Shown here: one piece after another, positions 7,429 to 15,163 of the stretch
How the letters are laid out: every line of letters begins with the position of its first letter
Position numbering within the stretch: the first letter of the stretch is position 1
NCBI RefSeq assembly: GCF_051027545.1
Contig: NZ_CP194902.1
Span: 3,162,001 to 3,226,000, forward strand
Reading direction: 5' to 3'
DNA: 64,000 bases
From: Methylocaldum sp002005105
GTDB taxonomy: Bacteria > Pseudomonadota > Gammaproteobacteria > Methylococcales > Methylococcaceae
Translations under genes and position numbers: made by a program
Notes under the pieces: model-generated
Database searches by the model: none
Told to the model about the DNA's origin: nothing
The model's input: only the letters and a program-made list of their open reading frames with translations

Positions 7429-8934
7429 TCATCGCCGGGTATACCGGTGCTTGGCGCCAGCCGGGAAGTACTCGGGATCCTCGAACGGCCGTAGCGTAAC
7501 TTTGGGGAGTTGTTTTTCCGGCGGCGTGTAGTTGGCGAATTCGCTGTTGAGCCGCAACAACTGCGCTTTGACGGATTCCGCAAGCGTCCGGCATTTCTGA
7601 TCGTCCGCCGTGGCGCCGGGCAGAAGTTCGGCGGTCACGCTCAGGTATTTGTCCCCGTCTGCCGATTCCTTCGTTTCCAGGACGAATTTGCCCGTCGCCC
7701 AAGCCATGATATGCGGCTGTTCCAGGCCGACCGTCACGTTTTCCGGATAGATATTGGCACCGTAGAAAGACACGGTGAAATCCGCGCGTCCGAATACATA
7801 AACGAAGGGCAGGGGTCTACAGGGAAAGGTTTCGTCCAAACCGTATTCGGCCAGCGGGCCCGCTCCCCAATCTCGCAGAAAATCGCGCATCTCACCGTAA
7901 CCGACAACTCCGCCTTTATCGGCGATGTGATAGCGGATCAGCGGCACTCCGTTGTCGCCCGAAACCACCAGGGTTTCCTCGTGGACCTCGAACAACCGGC
8001 TGATCGGGTCGTACTGAACCAGCGTAGGCAGGCGCGATTCGCCGAAGAGCTCCCTGGCCGCCTCGGGGCGGTCCGCCAGAAAGCGGCGGACGGCGATGCT
8101 CAGCGGCGTTTCGTTGCCCAAAACCCCGGCATCCGCCGTGCCATAGAGCGAGGCCGAATCGTAGCAGGGCGCTTTCGAGCCGACCCGCTCGCCTACCAGG
8201 TTCCGCCATTCCTCGCTGAACACTTCGCCGGCGAAGACCATTTTCACCCGATAGCGCGGCCATTCGATTCCGGCGGCAAGACCCGCATCGATGACATCTT
8301 TGATGAACGGCGGATAGCCGAGGAGCACGGTTTGTTCGAAACTCGGCGAGAGTTCCTGGATCACCCGGAAGATTTCGTCCTTTTTGTTGCCGGGCGTCGC
8401 CACCATCAGGGGATACCCTTTGGCTGCGAGATGCCAGGCGCAGGACGTGGTGTACAGTCCGCCGACCCAGTTCCCGAGGGCGAAGCAAACCACGGCCAGC
8501 GTGCTGCGTTCGTGCGCCCAGAAACTGTCGTGAAATATCTGCTCGAAACGAAGCGCGATATCGAGCTCGTCGATGATCGATCTGGGCCAGAACGTGGGTT
8601 TTCCGGTCGAACCCGAGGAAACCGCCACCCGGTCGCACTCCGCCAAGCGGCCGTTGCGGCAGCGCTCCGGCAGTGGGTAGACATGCATGTAATTGGGCTT
8701 GTCGATCAGGGGAAGCTGCCGAAAGGCATCAAAGGATCCGACGGTCTCCGGCGCTATGCCATGGGCGCCGAGAAATGTTCGGTAAGCCGGAACACGGCTC
8801 GCCGTTCGGTGGAAAAGGTCCAATACGGCGGATTCAGCATCCATGGCAAGCCGGTCGGCCATCAGTTCGTCGAGCGAGCTAAATAGAAAGTGGTGAAGCC
8901 GGCTTTGAATTTCGGAAGTGCGATGGGTCAACAC
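7429..8934 (-). CDS. PaaK-like adenylate-forming enzyme (phenylacetate-CoA ligase family)
   Basis: A 501-residue ANL-superfamily enzyme, expected to activate a carboxylate with ATP and usually transfer it to CoA. Visible motifs are the phosphate loop VAVSSGSTGKPTFWPRS (about residues 103-119), the adenine/carboxylate motif YGTADAGVLG, the hinge-adjacent FGRADFTVSFYGANIYPENV, and a C-terminal mobile domain ending PAGAKHRYTRR. The spread of motifs fits the PaaK branch rather than acetyl-CoA synthetases. Length is somewhat above PaaK (about 430), mostly at the N-terminus. The GTG at 8934 is the most upstream start; a start some 25 codons downstream (MADRLAMDAES) is possible. It is a single gene, so the substrate cannot be inferred. 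Confidence 0.78.
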   Translation of the reverse strand: MLTHRTSEIQSRLHHFLFSSLDELMADRLAMDAESAVLDLFHRTASRVPAYRTFLGAHGIAPETVGSFDAFRQLPLIDKPNYMHVYPLPERCRNGRLAECDRVAVSSGSTGKPTFWPRSIIDELDIALRFEQIFHDSFWAHERSTLAVVCFALGNWVGGLYTTSCAWHLAAKGYPLMVATPGNKKDEIFRVIQELSPSFEQTVLLGYPPFIKDVIDAGLAAGIEWPRYRVKMVFAGEVFSEEWRNLVGERVGSKAPCYDSASLYGTADAGVLGNETPLSIAVRRFLADRPEAARELFGESRLPTLVQYDPISRLFEVHEETLVVSGDNGVPLIRYHIADKGGVVGYGEMRDFLRDWGAGPLAEYGLDETFPCRPLPFVYVFGRADFTVSFYGANIYPENVTVGLEQPHIMAWATGKFVLETKESADGDKYLSVTAELLPGATADDQKCRTLAESVKAQLLRLNSEFANYTPPEKQLPKVTLRPFEDPEYFPAGAKHRYTRR

Positions 8935-9035
8935 GGTTCGTCGCGCCGATTAAAATGTGGTGCTTTGAATTATGATCTCCGGCCACCCTGGGCGCCACCG
9001 CCATCGAAACTTCGCGGGCGTGCCGAGGTGTGCTT

Positions 9036-9070
9036 ATTGACGCGGTCTATAACTTATAGACCGCGTCAAT
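9036..9070. repeat. Perfect 35-bp palindrome
   Basis: Seventeen-base arms (ATTGACGCGGTCTATAA and its exact complement) flank a single central C. It would form an extremely stable cruciform or hairpin but has no following T-tract. It opens the series of hairpins that runs to about 9165. It could be an operator, an end of a mobile element or the 5' stem of an RNA. Confidence 0.75.
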
Positions 9071-9165
9071 CCGGGGCAGGGATGCTCCGGCGCGGCGACG
9101 AGCCGCGTGAGCCCAGGGCGGGCGTGTACCGGCCTGGGCGGCGGCCCGAAATACCAGGAGGGTAT
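9071..9165 (+). other. Run of four short hairpins (candidate structured RNA or compound repeat)
   Basis: Immediately after the 35-bp palindrome come: CCGGGGCA-GGGA-TGCTCCGG (9071-9090), CGCGGC-GACGA-GCCGCG (9091-9107), GCCCAGG...CCTGGGC (9111-9139) and ATACC-AGGAG-GGTAT (9151-9165). The spacing between hairpins is 0-11 bases. Two apices carry GGGA or AGGAG, and the first hairpin contains CAGGGATG, matching the CARGGAUG core bound by CsrA/RsmA. A small gene follows at 9200. Whether this is transcribed is unknown. Confidence 0.4.
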
Positions 9166-9199
9166 ATACGGGTCCGATTAATAATTGGATTCGAAGTCG

Positions 9200-9391
9200 A
9201 TGAGCAAAGTTTGGGTCTTTCAGCAATCTACATTAGAAGTCGCACTGGACGAGTGGGTCCAGGAGCAGATCAATCACTATCCGCACAAGGAGGAGCTTAT
9301 CCGCACCGTGGCTCTCGCGATGCGCGATTTCCTCGATTCGCGGCAGGTGGCGGAGCACAAGATGGTGATGAACGTGTCGGACAAACCCTAG
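9200..9391 (+). CDS. Small hypothetical protein
   Basis: A 63-residue frame beginning MSKVWVFQQSTLEVALDEW. The amino-acid mix is that of a soluble helical protein (HKEELIRTVALAMRDFLDS), with no signal peptide or transmembrane segment. Only a weak GAAG stands before ATG 9200; an ATG at 9185 is also in frame. It follows the hairpin tract, and the next gene begins 152 bases later. I do not recognise a family; the call as a gene is moderate. Confidence 0.45.
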   Translation: MSKVWVFQQSTLEVALDEWVQEQINHYPHKEELIRTVALAMRDFLDSRQVAEHKMVMNVSDKP

Positions 9392-9543
9392 TCTCGAACG
9401 TGCCGGCCGCGCAACGGGCTTCTCGACAAACGAATTGCAGGTACGCGATCCTTTGCCGCCGAAAGTGTCTTGACGGCGTTCCGCCGATTTGTTTCAGTCG
9501 GCAGGATGATCGTTCCGATTCCGGCTTGTCCGAAGGAGGCAAT

Positions 9544-9924
9544 ATGCGCGGTTTGGTTAAGACGGCGGTTTTGTTGATCGCTATCGCGAGCGGAAGCGTC
9601 TGGGCTTACGGTGGCGGGGGCGGCGGAAGCAGCGGGTGCGCCGAGCCGAAATTCTTCGAACCGAATCCGACCGGCGCCGTTGCCGCGCTTGCCGAGTTCG
9701 CTTTCGTCGCGTCGGACAATACCGACAGCGATACTCTTACGGTCGAAATCAACGGCCAGACGGTTCAGCCGGTACTCGAACGCATGAGAAGCGGCGACTG
9801 GCGAGTCAAGGCCGTCCCGCCGCAGCCCCTCACCGAGCCCGGTAAGATTCGGATTTCGGTCAAGGCGAAGAGCCGGGACGGGTGCTGGGGATTTCAGCCG
9901 TATGCTGTCGAGGTCAAGCCGTGA
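9544..9924 (+). CDS. Small periplasmic protein with Gly-rich linker and beta-sandwich-like domain
   Basis: The start ATG 9544 follows a strong GAAGGAGG. Residues 1-21 are a signal peptide (MRGLVKTAVLLIAIASGSVW, cleavage near WAYG). Then come a glycine/serine run and about 95 residues with alternating beta-strand character (LAEFAFVAS, DTLTVEINGQTV, KIRISVKAKSR), containing two cysteines (SGCAEPKF and RDGCWGF) that could form a disulfide. The pattern recalls small immunoglobulin-like or SoxZ-like periplasmic domains, but no specific family is recognised. It converges with the kinase gene 40 bases away. Confidence 0.65.
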   Translation: MRGLVKTAVLLIAIASGSVWAYGGGGGGSSGCAEPKFFEPNPTGAVAALAEFAFVASDNTDSDTLTVEINGQTVQPVLERMRSGDWRVKAVPPQPLTEPGKIRISVKAKSRDGCWGFQPYAVEVKP

Positions 9925-9964
9925 GTTTCCGGCCGACTGCGCCAACGTGAGCTTTTCGGCCGTT

Positions 9965-11920
9965 TTATCCCCACTGCTCCAGCACTACGACCTTCCACGC
10001 GCGGTTTTTTGTAGGCCAAACCGTTTGCCAGGCGGCAATGCGATTGGATTCTCGGCCGCTTCCATGGGTCGGGCCGTGGTAATAGCCGATGCCGGCTTCC
10101 TGATCCGCAATCTGTCTCGCGAGCTGGCGCAATTCGGGAATTTTGTCGAACCGTTCTTCGCGGAACAGGTTTTCCCCGATTTCGTCGGTATCGGTGTCGT
10201 AAAGGATGAAACCGTCGTCCTGAATGATCCACACCGCTCTCTCCTGGGTTTGGAGTCCGGCGGGCAATAGTTTTCCCAGGAACTCGGCGGCCTTGAAACG
10301 GGCGGACAGAAAACCCGGTATGGTCTTGCCGCGCTTTATGGGTACGACGAGGGTTACGGCGTCGAAACCTTCGGGCGCCTCGTAGACGCGGCTCAGTATG
10401 GGTTCGGTCAATTCCAGCGCCAGACGATTGTGTTCGAGCCGGGAGGTATCGGCGCCGATGGCTTCAGCGTATTTCGCCGGCGCCACGGCGGTGATCGTGC
10501 CGGGGGCGATCGTGGCGGCAAAAAGCTCGGCGTCGGGATACCGGGTCAGCAGGGATGTCAGAATCGGAGTCATGGCCTTGCGGTCGCCTACGTTGCCCGC
10601 GGCGTCCGCGAGCCGTTCCATCCCGCTTCGTATCGAGCCTATGGCATTCGCTATGTCTTCCGCGATCTGATCGGCGGCGGTCAGGTTTTCGTTGGATATG
10701 CGGGTGACGTCGGCCAGCGCCGTTTCCGCGCGCTCGCGGGCATGGACCGCCATTCGTCGCTCGGCGACGGCCACTTCCCGCTCTTTCCGGGCATCCATGG
10801 CAAAATGGACCGCCAGCCCCGCACCGATCGCGACGGCCATGACGACCGCAAGTCCAGCGGAAAGCGCTGCCTTGTTGCGGGCGACGAAACGGCGCAGCAA
10901 CTCGCCGCGCGAATAAGCGTACGCGCTGACCAATCGTCCATCGCGGAAAGCGCGCAGCTCGTCGGTCAATTCGGCGGCGTCCCGGAAGCGGCAAAGCTTG
11001 TCCTTCGCGAGGGCCTTGTCGCAAATGGCGGTAAGCTCGGCCGGTGCGGGAACCGGACCTTTGCGCGAGGAGGGCAGCGGCGCTTTGGACTTGAGCTGCT
11101 CGACGATGGACGAGAGGCTGCCTTTGAGCGGCGCCCGTCCGACCAAGATGTGATACAGAATGCAGCCGAGGGCGAATACGTCGGTTCGCGCGTCCACTTC
11201 GCCATAACGCTGATCCACTTGTTCGGGCGCCATATAAGCGGGTGTCCCGAGGATTTCGCTGACTTGAGTGAGGTCGTCGGATCCGGCCTCTTCGGATGCG
11301 GCCGGTACGGCCCGGCGGAAGACATCGGCTTCGATGCCGATCTTGGCGAGACCCCAGTCCAGGATGATGGTTTCGCCGAATTGTCCCAGCACGATGTTGC
11401 CGGGTTTGAGATCCCGGTGCACCACGCCTTTTGAATGGGCGTAGGCCATAGCCTCGCAGACATCGATGAGCCGGTCGAGCAATTGCAGACGTTTTGCAAG
11501 CGCCTGTTCGGGCTGTTCCGAATTGCATGCGGAAAGCGCTTCGGCCAGGGTCTGCCCCCGTACGAGGCGCATCACGTAATAAGGAGCACCTTGGGAAGTG
11601 GTTCCCATGTCGTAGACTGGAACGATGCCCGGATGCTCCAGGCGTCCCGTGATTTGGGCCTCACGGAGAAAACGGAGCCTGATGGTGGAGTCGACGGCTT
11701 CGTTCGATGCGAGCATTTCCTTGATGGCGACCTGACGCCCAACGCGCTCGTCGAAACCGAGCAGCACCCGCCCCACGCCCCCCTGGCCCACTGTGCCGCA
11801 CAAGGAGTAATGATCGGTGAGTCTGTAATCGGCTGTGGATTCCTGCGAACCTTGCGCAGCATCGAGCTGGAGTTTCAGCACCGTGTAATCGTCGAAATCG
11901 GCGTTATCGTTACCGCGCAT
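9965..11920 (-). CDS. Transmembrane Ser/Thr protein kinase with C-terminal Cache-like sensor
   Basis: A 651-residue Hanks-type kinase. The N-terminal catalytic domain (about residues 36-310) has the glycine loop VGQGGVGRV, catalytic lysine K67 in AIKEML, HRDLKPGN (168-175), and DWG (188-190) in place of DFG, a substitution common in bacterial kinases of this type. APE-like TPAYMAPEQV and WS-type YALGCILY follow. A single membrane span lies around residues 352-375 (LSAGLAVVMAVAIGAGLAV). The rest, about 270 residues, begins with a coiled-coil-like stretch and ends in a Cache-type fold (DGFILYDTDTDEIGENLF, then AWKVVVLEQ). No PASTA repeats are present. It probably senses a periplasmic signal and phosphorylates unknown cytosolic targets. 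No phosphatase gene adjoins it. Confidence 0.9.
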   Translation of the reverse strand: MRGNDNADFDDYTVLKLQLDAAQGSQESTADYRLTDHYSLCGTVGQGGVGRVLLGFDERVGRQVAIKEMLASNEAVDSTIRLRFLREAQITGRLEHPGIVPVYDMGTTSQGAPYYVMRLVRGQTLAEALSACNSEQPEQALAKRLQLLDRLIDVCEAMAYAHSKGVVHRDLKPGNIVLGQFGETIILDWGLAKIGIEADVFRRAVPAASEEAGSDDLTQVSEILGTPAYMAPEQVDQRYGEVDARTDVFALGCILYHILVGRAPLKGSLSSIVEQLKSKAPLPSSRKGPVPAPAELTAICDKALAKDKLCRFRDAAELTDELRAFRDGRLVSAYAYSRGELLRRFVARNKAALSAGLAVVMAVAIGAGLAVHFAMDARKEREVAVAERRMAVHARERAETALADVTRISNENLTAADQIAEDIANAIGSIRSGMERLADAAGNVGDRKAMTPILTSLLTRYPDAELFAATIAPGTITAVAPAKYAEAIGADTSRLEHNRLALELTEPILSRVYEAPEGFDAVTLVVPIKRGKTIPGFLSARFKAAEFLGKLLPAGLQTQERAVWIIQDDGFILYDTDTDEIGENLFREERFDKIPELRQLARQIADQEAGIGYYHGPTHGSGRESNRIAAWQTVWPTKNRAWKVVVLEQWG

Positions 11921-11944
11921 TGGTCGATCGTGTGTATTGAACGA

Positions 11945-11964
11945 AGTTCACATTAATGTAGTTC
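11945..11964. promoter_or_regulatory. Palindromic site in the divergent kinase promoter region
   Basis: A central palindrome ACATTAATGT is flanked on both sides by AGTTC in direct orientation. It lies 25 bases before the kinase start in the region shared with the divergent gene at 12104, a plausible place for an operator. No known regulator consensus is recognised. Confidence 0.3.
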
Positions 11965-12103
11965 GTCATCGGCTAAGGGACAAACGGACGGCGACGATCG
12001 CGCCGAACCGATCGGCGCCACGGTCGGCTCTTATCCAAGAACGGAAGGGGCGGAACGCGGGTCTAATTGCTTGACGTTGCCCGAATCGTACGGAAGTAGC
12101 GAT

Positions 12104-12712
12104 ATGGTCACTAAGCGCGTAATGGGCGATTTAGCGACAGGGGCAGAGAACGAAGGCGTGCGGAAGGGAGTCGCCGTCAGCTCAGGGAAATCGAGTCCGG
12201 TCAGGTGCCTTTTGTTCTGCCTTCTCGCGAGCATCGCGGTCTTGTGGTTTCGACCGGTGCATTCGGCGGAGATCTACAAATGCCGAACCGATGCCGGGTT
12301 GTTATATACCGATGAACCGGCTTCGAGGAGTTGCCGTCGGATGCATATCAAGGTCACCAAACCCGACCCCGAGGCGATTGCGCGATTGGAGGAATGGAAA
12401 GAGCAGCAGGCGGCCGAGGCGGCTCGGAAAGCGGCGGAAGCGCGTGAAGAACGCTTGGTCCGGGTTCGCGAGCTGGAAGCCCTGGCGGCATGGCAATCGG
12501 CGCGCGCGGCTATGGTGGACGCCGAGGCCGCTCAGTATTGCCAATATCCTCAGCCGGTCTATTTTCCGTTATGGACTTATCCCGGAGTCCCCATTTTTCG
12601 CGATTATTCGAGTTTTAGCGGATATCCGTTCCCGTATGGGCACGACGCAAGACGCTACTCGCGATACGGAATGTCGCCCGACCGAATTCATTTCTGGCGA
12701 GAGCGGCGATAA
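12104..12712 (+). CDS. Exported DUF4124-like protein
   Basis: The start ATG 12104 is preceded by GGAAG with a seven-base gap; a TTG at 12071 is in frame but less likely. An internal hydrophobic stretch (RCLLFCLLASIAVLWF, about residues 33-48) ending HSA-E is the signal peptide, with an unusually long N-region. Immediately after it, EIYKCRTDAGLLYTDEP is the DUF4124 hallmark (YKC, G, YTD, P). A charged Ala/Glu/Arg coiled-coil of about 60 residues follows, then a Tyr/Pro-rich tail. DUF4124 proteins are common, uncharacterised periplasmic proteins of Proteobacteria. It is divergent from the kinase gene. Confidence 0.7.
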   Translation: MVTKRVMGDLATGAENEGVRKGVAVSSGKSSPVRCLLFCLLASIAVLWFRPVHSAEIYKCRTDAGLLYTDEPASRSCRRMHIKVTKPDPEAIARLEEWKEQQAAEAARKAAEAREERLVRVRELEALAAWQSARAAMVDAEAAQYCQYPQPVYFPLWTYPGVPIFRDYSSFSGYPFPYGHDARRYSRYGMSPDRIHFWRERR

Positions 12713-12868
12713 GGACCGGGCCGAACAAGGGAACATTCCTCGCGCCGGCAGGTGCGGCAACGCGAAATCAAACCGAGCCGATAAGAAAGGCGACGACGAA
12801 CGAACCGAAAAGAACAAACAGTCTCCCGAGAAGCCTGACGCCAAGTCTCAGCTCCACGACGGGGTTTC

Positions 12869-13195
12869 CTAAAACCGCGGCTCGTCGCGTTTCTGCCTGA
12901 CGCGGATGTTGTTCTCGACCGACTTGACGCCTCGGATTCCGCGCGTGATCGCCTCGGCATGCCGGCGTTGATCCTCGTCGGGAACGAAACCGCCGAGTTG
13001 CACATGCCCCTGATGGGCTTGCACCTGGATGCCGAGACCGCCGACATAAATGTCCTGTAAAAGCGCTGCCTTGACCCTGCTCGCAATAGTAACGTCGTCG
13101 GCATTGGCGCCGAACTCCGTCTTCTTGCCTTCCGAATTGGCGCAGCCGGTCAGGACGAGCACCGCAATGGACACCAGGAAATATCGCCGTTTCAT
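12869..13195 (-). CDS. BON-domain lipoprotein
   Basis: The 108-residue protein starts with a lipoprotein signal peptide whose lipobox VLTGC places the acylated Cys at about residue 18. A single BON domain (about residues 32-102) follows: DDVTIASRVKAALLQD, GGLGIQVQAHQGHVQLGGFVPDE and the closing GVKSVENNIRV. BON proteins of the OsmY/DolP type bind phospholipid or support outer-membrane stability. The single domain is about half the length of OsmY or DolP. Function here is inferred only from the domain. Confidence 0.85.
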   Translation of the reverse strand: MKRRYFLVSIAVLVLTGCANSEGKKTEFGANADDVTIASRVKAALLQDIYVGGLGIQVQAHQGHVQLGGFVPDEDQRRHAEAITRGIRGVKSVENNIRVRQKRDEPRF

Positions 13196-13271
13196 TTTTT
13201 CCTTGCCTGGTTTCGATCTACGGCAGTAGCCAAGCCCAAATGCTCGTTCAATCCAGTCGTACTTGAAGCAT

Positions 13272-13306
13272 GAGACGCTCTTAGCCAGCCGTCCCTAGAG
13301 CGTCTC
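13272..13306. repeat. Inverted repeat GAGACGCTCT...AGAGCGTCTC
   Basis: Perfect ten-base arms flank a 15-base spacer. The site lies 77 bases upstream of the BON lipoprotein start, between two reverse-strand genes. It may be an operator or a transcript-end hairpin of the upstream Pro/Gln-rich gene; no T-run follows on the reverse strand. Confidence 0.4.
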
Positions 13307-13410
13307 GTTTCCTCCGTCATCTGAGCGAGATCGGGGTTTTCGTGCTGGATTCGCGTTGGCGCTCGAAAGGCGCTTCTGTTTAGCGTCGGCCGCAAACCCG
13401 ATGTGAAAAT

Positions 13411-13779
13411 CTATTGGTTTTGCCCGTCTTCGGAGCCGCCTTCTCCGCCTTCCGTGCCGCTGTCTCCGCCCGTTGCCCCGCCGGGACTGCCCGTACCTTG
13501 CTCGCCTTCGGGCTGCCGTTGCTCCATCCCGGGTTGGGGCTGCTGGCCTTCGCCTTGGGGTTGCTGTCCCGTCTCCGGCTGACCGGTTCCGCCTTCTTTT
13601 TGTTTTTCCCCGAATGGTTGGAAACCCTCCCAGCCGGGGTAGGACTTATCGCGATCGGCTTCGGTCCCCGCGACGACAGTCGCCTTGTCCAGAGATTTCT
13701 TAGCCGCCCAGACCGGATTCGCGACAAATAGCAGACTCGATACGGCTGCCGCCAGGGCGATCGAGATTTTGTGGCGCAT
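13411..13779 (-). CDS. Exported low-complexity Gly/Gln/Pro/Glu-rich protein
   Basis: Start ATG 13779 has an excellent AGGAGGG seven bases upstream, so 122 residues are encoded (an ATG at 13827 is in frame but unsupported). A signal peptide of about 25 residues (MRHKISIALAAAVSSLLFVA ... VWA) is followed by a short ordered-looking part (SYPGWEGFQPFGEKQ) and then about 70 residues of G, Q, P, E and S without aromatic residues, surely disordered. It is likely a periplasmic or surface-exposed flexible protein. No family is recognised. Confidence 0.6.
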   Translation of the reverse strand: MRHKISIALAAAVSSLLFVANPVWAAKKSLDKATVVAGTEADRDKSYPGWEGFQPFGEKQKEGGTGQPETGQQPQGEGQQPQPGMEQRQPEGEQGTGSPGGATGGDSGTEGGEGGSEDGQNQ

Positions 13780-14108
13780 GGATTCCCTCCTGTTTCGCAT
13801 CCTTATTCGGAAGCTGCCCGACAACATCGAATGAAAATTACTAATAGCACGAACGCCGGTCTCGGTCTCTATGGACTATTACGAGGGGAAGGTGCCGAGC
13901 TCATGTAAACATGCAAACACCCATACTCCGATTTCGCCCCACGGCCCGGTGAAATGCGGTTAATCGGAGGTCTCGTGAAAAGACGTTAAACTACGCGCCA
14001 ACTTTTGCCTCCGTCCCGTCCGCAGAAAGGGGATCATGCGGCAACCCTATGCGGCGATGGAGCGGGCGAACCCTGCGACTTGTCACGAAACACAATCAAT
14101 ATCCAATA
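13780..14108. other. Divergent intergenic region, nothing recognised
   Basis: This 329-base interval separates the reverse-strand low-complexity gene from the forward CaCA exchanger and must hold both promoters. I searched by eye for a metal-responsive riboswitch ahead of the exchanger and saw none. An in-frame ATG at 14049 could extend the exchanger by 20 residues that look unlike a coding sequence. Confidence 0.4.
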
Positions 14109-15113
14109 ATGTTCAGTATTTGGGCGGAATTTGCCGCTTGCTTCCTCTTGATCGCTTATGCCGGAACGAAGCTTTCGTTATACGGCGATGTCATTGCTGA
14201 CAAGACCGGCCTCTCGGGAAACTGGGTGGGACTGGTCATGCTTGCCACCGCGACATCGTTGCCCGAGTTGATTACCGGGTTAAGCTCGGTCACGCTCGCA
14301 TCGGCGCCGAACATCGCCGTGGGTAATGTGCTCGGTGCTTGCGTTTTAAATCTGATGATTCTGGTCGTGGTCGATTTCCTCCACCGTAAAGAATCGATTT
14401 ATCGCCGCGCCAGCCAGGGCCATATTCTCTCCGCGGGTTTTGGAGTGGTCATGATCGGCCTGGTGGGGTTCAACGTTCTCCTCGGACAGCGAAACGGTTG
14501 GGCCATAGGGCATGTAGGCGTTTATATGCCTGTCATCGTTCTGATGTATTTGATCGCCGTGCGTTCGATTTTCCGTTACGAAAAGCAGCAGGTGATCGAG
14601 TTCGCGGAAGAGGTTACCGATCGTTATGCCGGCATCTCGCTGCGCCGCGCGATCGTGAGTTACGGCGGGGCCGTGGTGGTCGTAGTCGCCGCCGGCGTAT
14701 GGATGCCGTTCATCGCGACCAAGCTCGCGACGGCCATGGGGTGGCACACGTCATTCGTCGGCACGCTGCTGGTCCCGATAGTCACCTCGATGCCCGAACT
14801 CACGGTTACTCTGGGTGCTTTGCGGCTCGGGGCACTCGACATGGCGATCGCCAATCTCCTGGGGAGTAATCTTTTCAACATTTTGATTATCGCGATCGAC
14901 GATTTGTTTTACCACCCAGGGCCTTTGTTATCCAACGTATCGGCCATCCACGGCGCGTCGGCGATGTCGGCCGTAATCATGACTGGTCTCGCGATCGTGG
15001 GCATTCTGTATCGACCGGCGACGCGTGTCCTCAAAACAGTGGGCTGGATCAGCCTCGGGCTCTTTGCGATTTATTTGCTAAATTCCACGGTGCTCTACCT
15101 CCATAGCGAGTAA
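14109..15113 (+). CDS. Ca2+(Na+)/cation antiporter, CaCA superfamily
   Basis: The 334-residue inner-membrane protein has two homologous halves in inverted topology. The alpha-1 repeat reads GLVMLATATSLPELITGLSS, with GNVLGACVLNLMIL after it; the alpha-2 repeat reads GTLLVPIVTSMPELTVTLGA, with ANLLGSNLFNILI after it. The (S/T)xPE motifs and the asparagines of GNxxG/GSNxFN are the ion-binding residues of YrbG/NCX-type exchangers. About ten hydrophobic helices are visible. I chose the start at MFSIW because the preceding 20 codons are not hydrophobic. It probably exports Ca2+ in exchange for Na+ or H+; the actual substrate is not shown. Confidence 0.88.
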   Translation: MFSIWAEFAACFLLIAYAGTKLSLYGDVIADKTGLSGNWVGLVMLATATSLPELITGLSSVTLASAPNIAVGNVLGACVLNLMILVVVDFLHRKESIYRRASQGHILSAGFGVVMIGLVGFNVLLGQRNGWAIGHVGVYMPVIVLMYLIAVRSIFRYEKQQVIEFAEEVTDRYAGISLRRAIVSYGGAVVVVVAAGVWMPFIATKLATAMGWHTSFVGTLLVPIVTSMPELTVTLGALRLGALDMAIANLLGSNLFNILIIAIDDLFYHPGPLLSNVSAIHGASAMSAVIMTGLAIVGILYRPATRVLKTVGWISLGLFAIYLLNSTVLYLHSE

Positions 15114-15163
15114 CCGGCCGAAGGTAGGCTTTGCCAGTCGGTTCGCCGGAAGAGTTTCTCAGC

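Noticed and set aside
7510..8886. Long forward frame opposite the PaaK-like gene
   Set aside because: It is antisense to a protein with complete ANL motifs; its composition is that of a shadow frame.
8890..9543. Upstream extension of the frame that ends at 9924
   Set aside because: It runs through the palindrome and hairpin tract with Arg/Gly-rich nonsense; the true gene starts at ATG 9544 with a strong ribosome site and a signal peptide.
13780..14108. A possible riboswitch before the CaCA exchanger
   Set aside because: No conserved core of yybP-ykoY, NiCo or c-di-GMP riboswitches could be matched.
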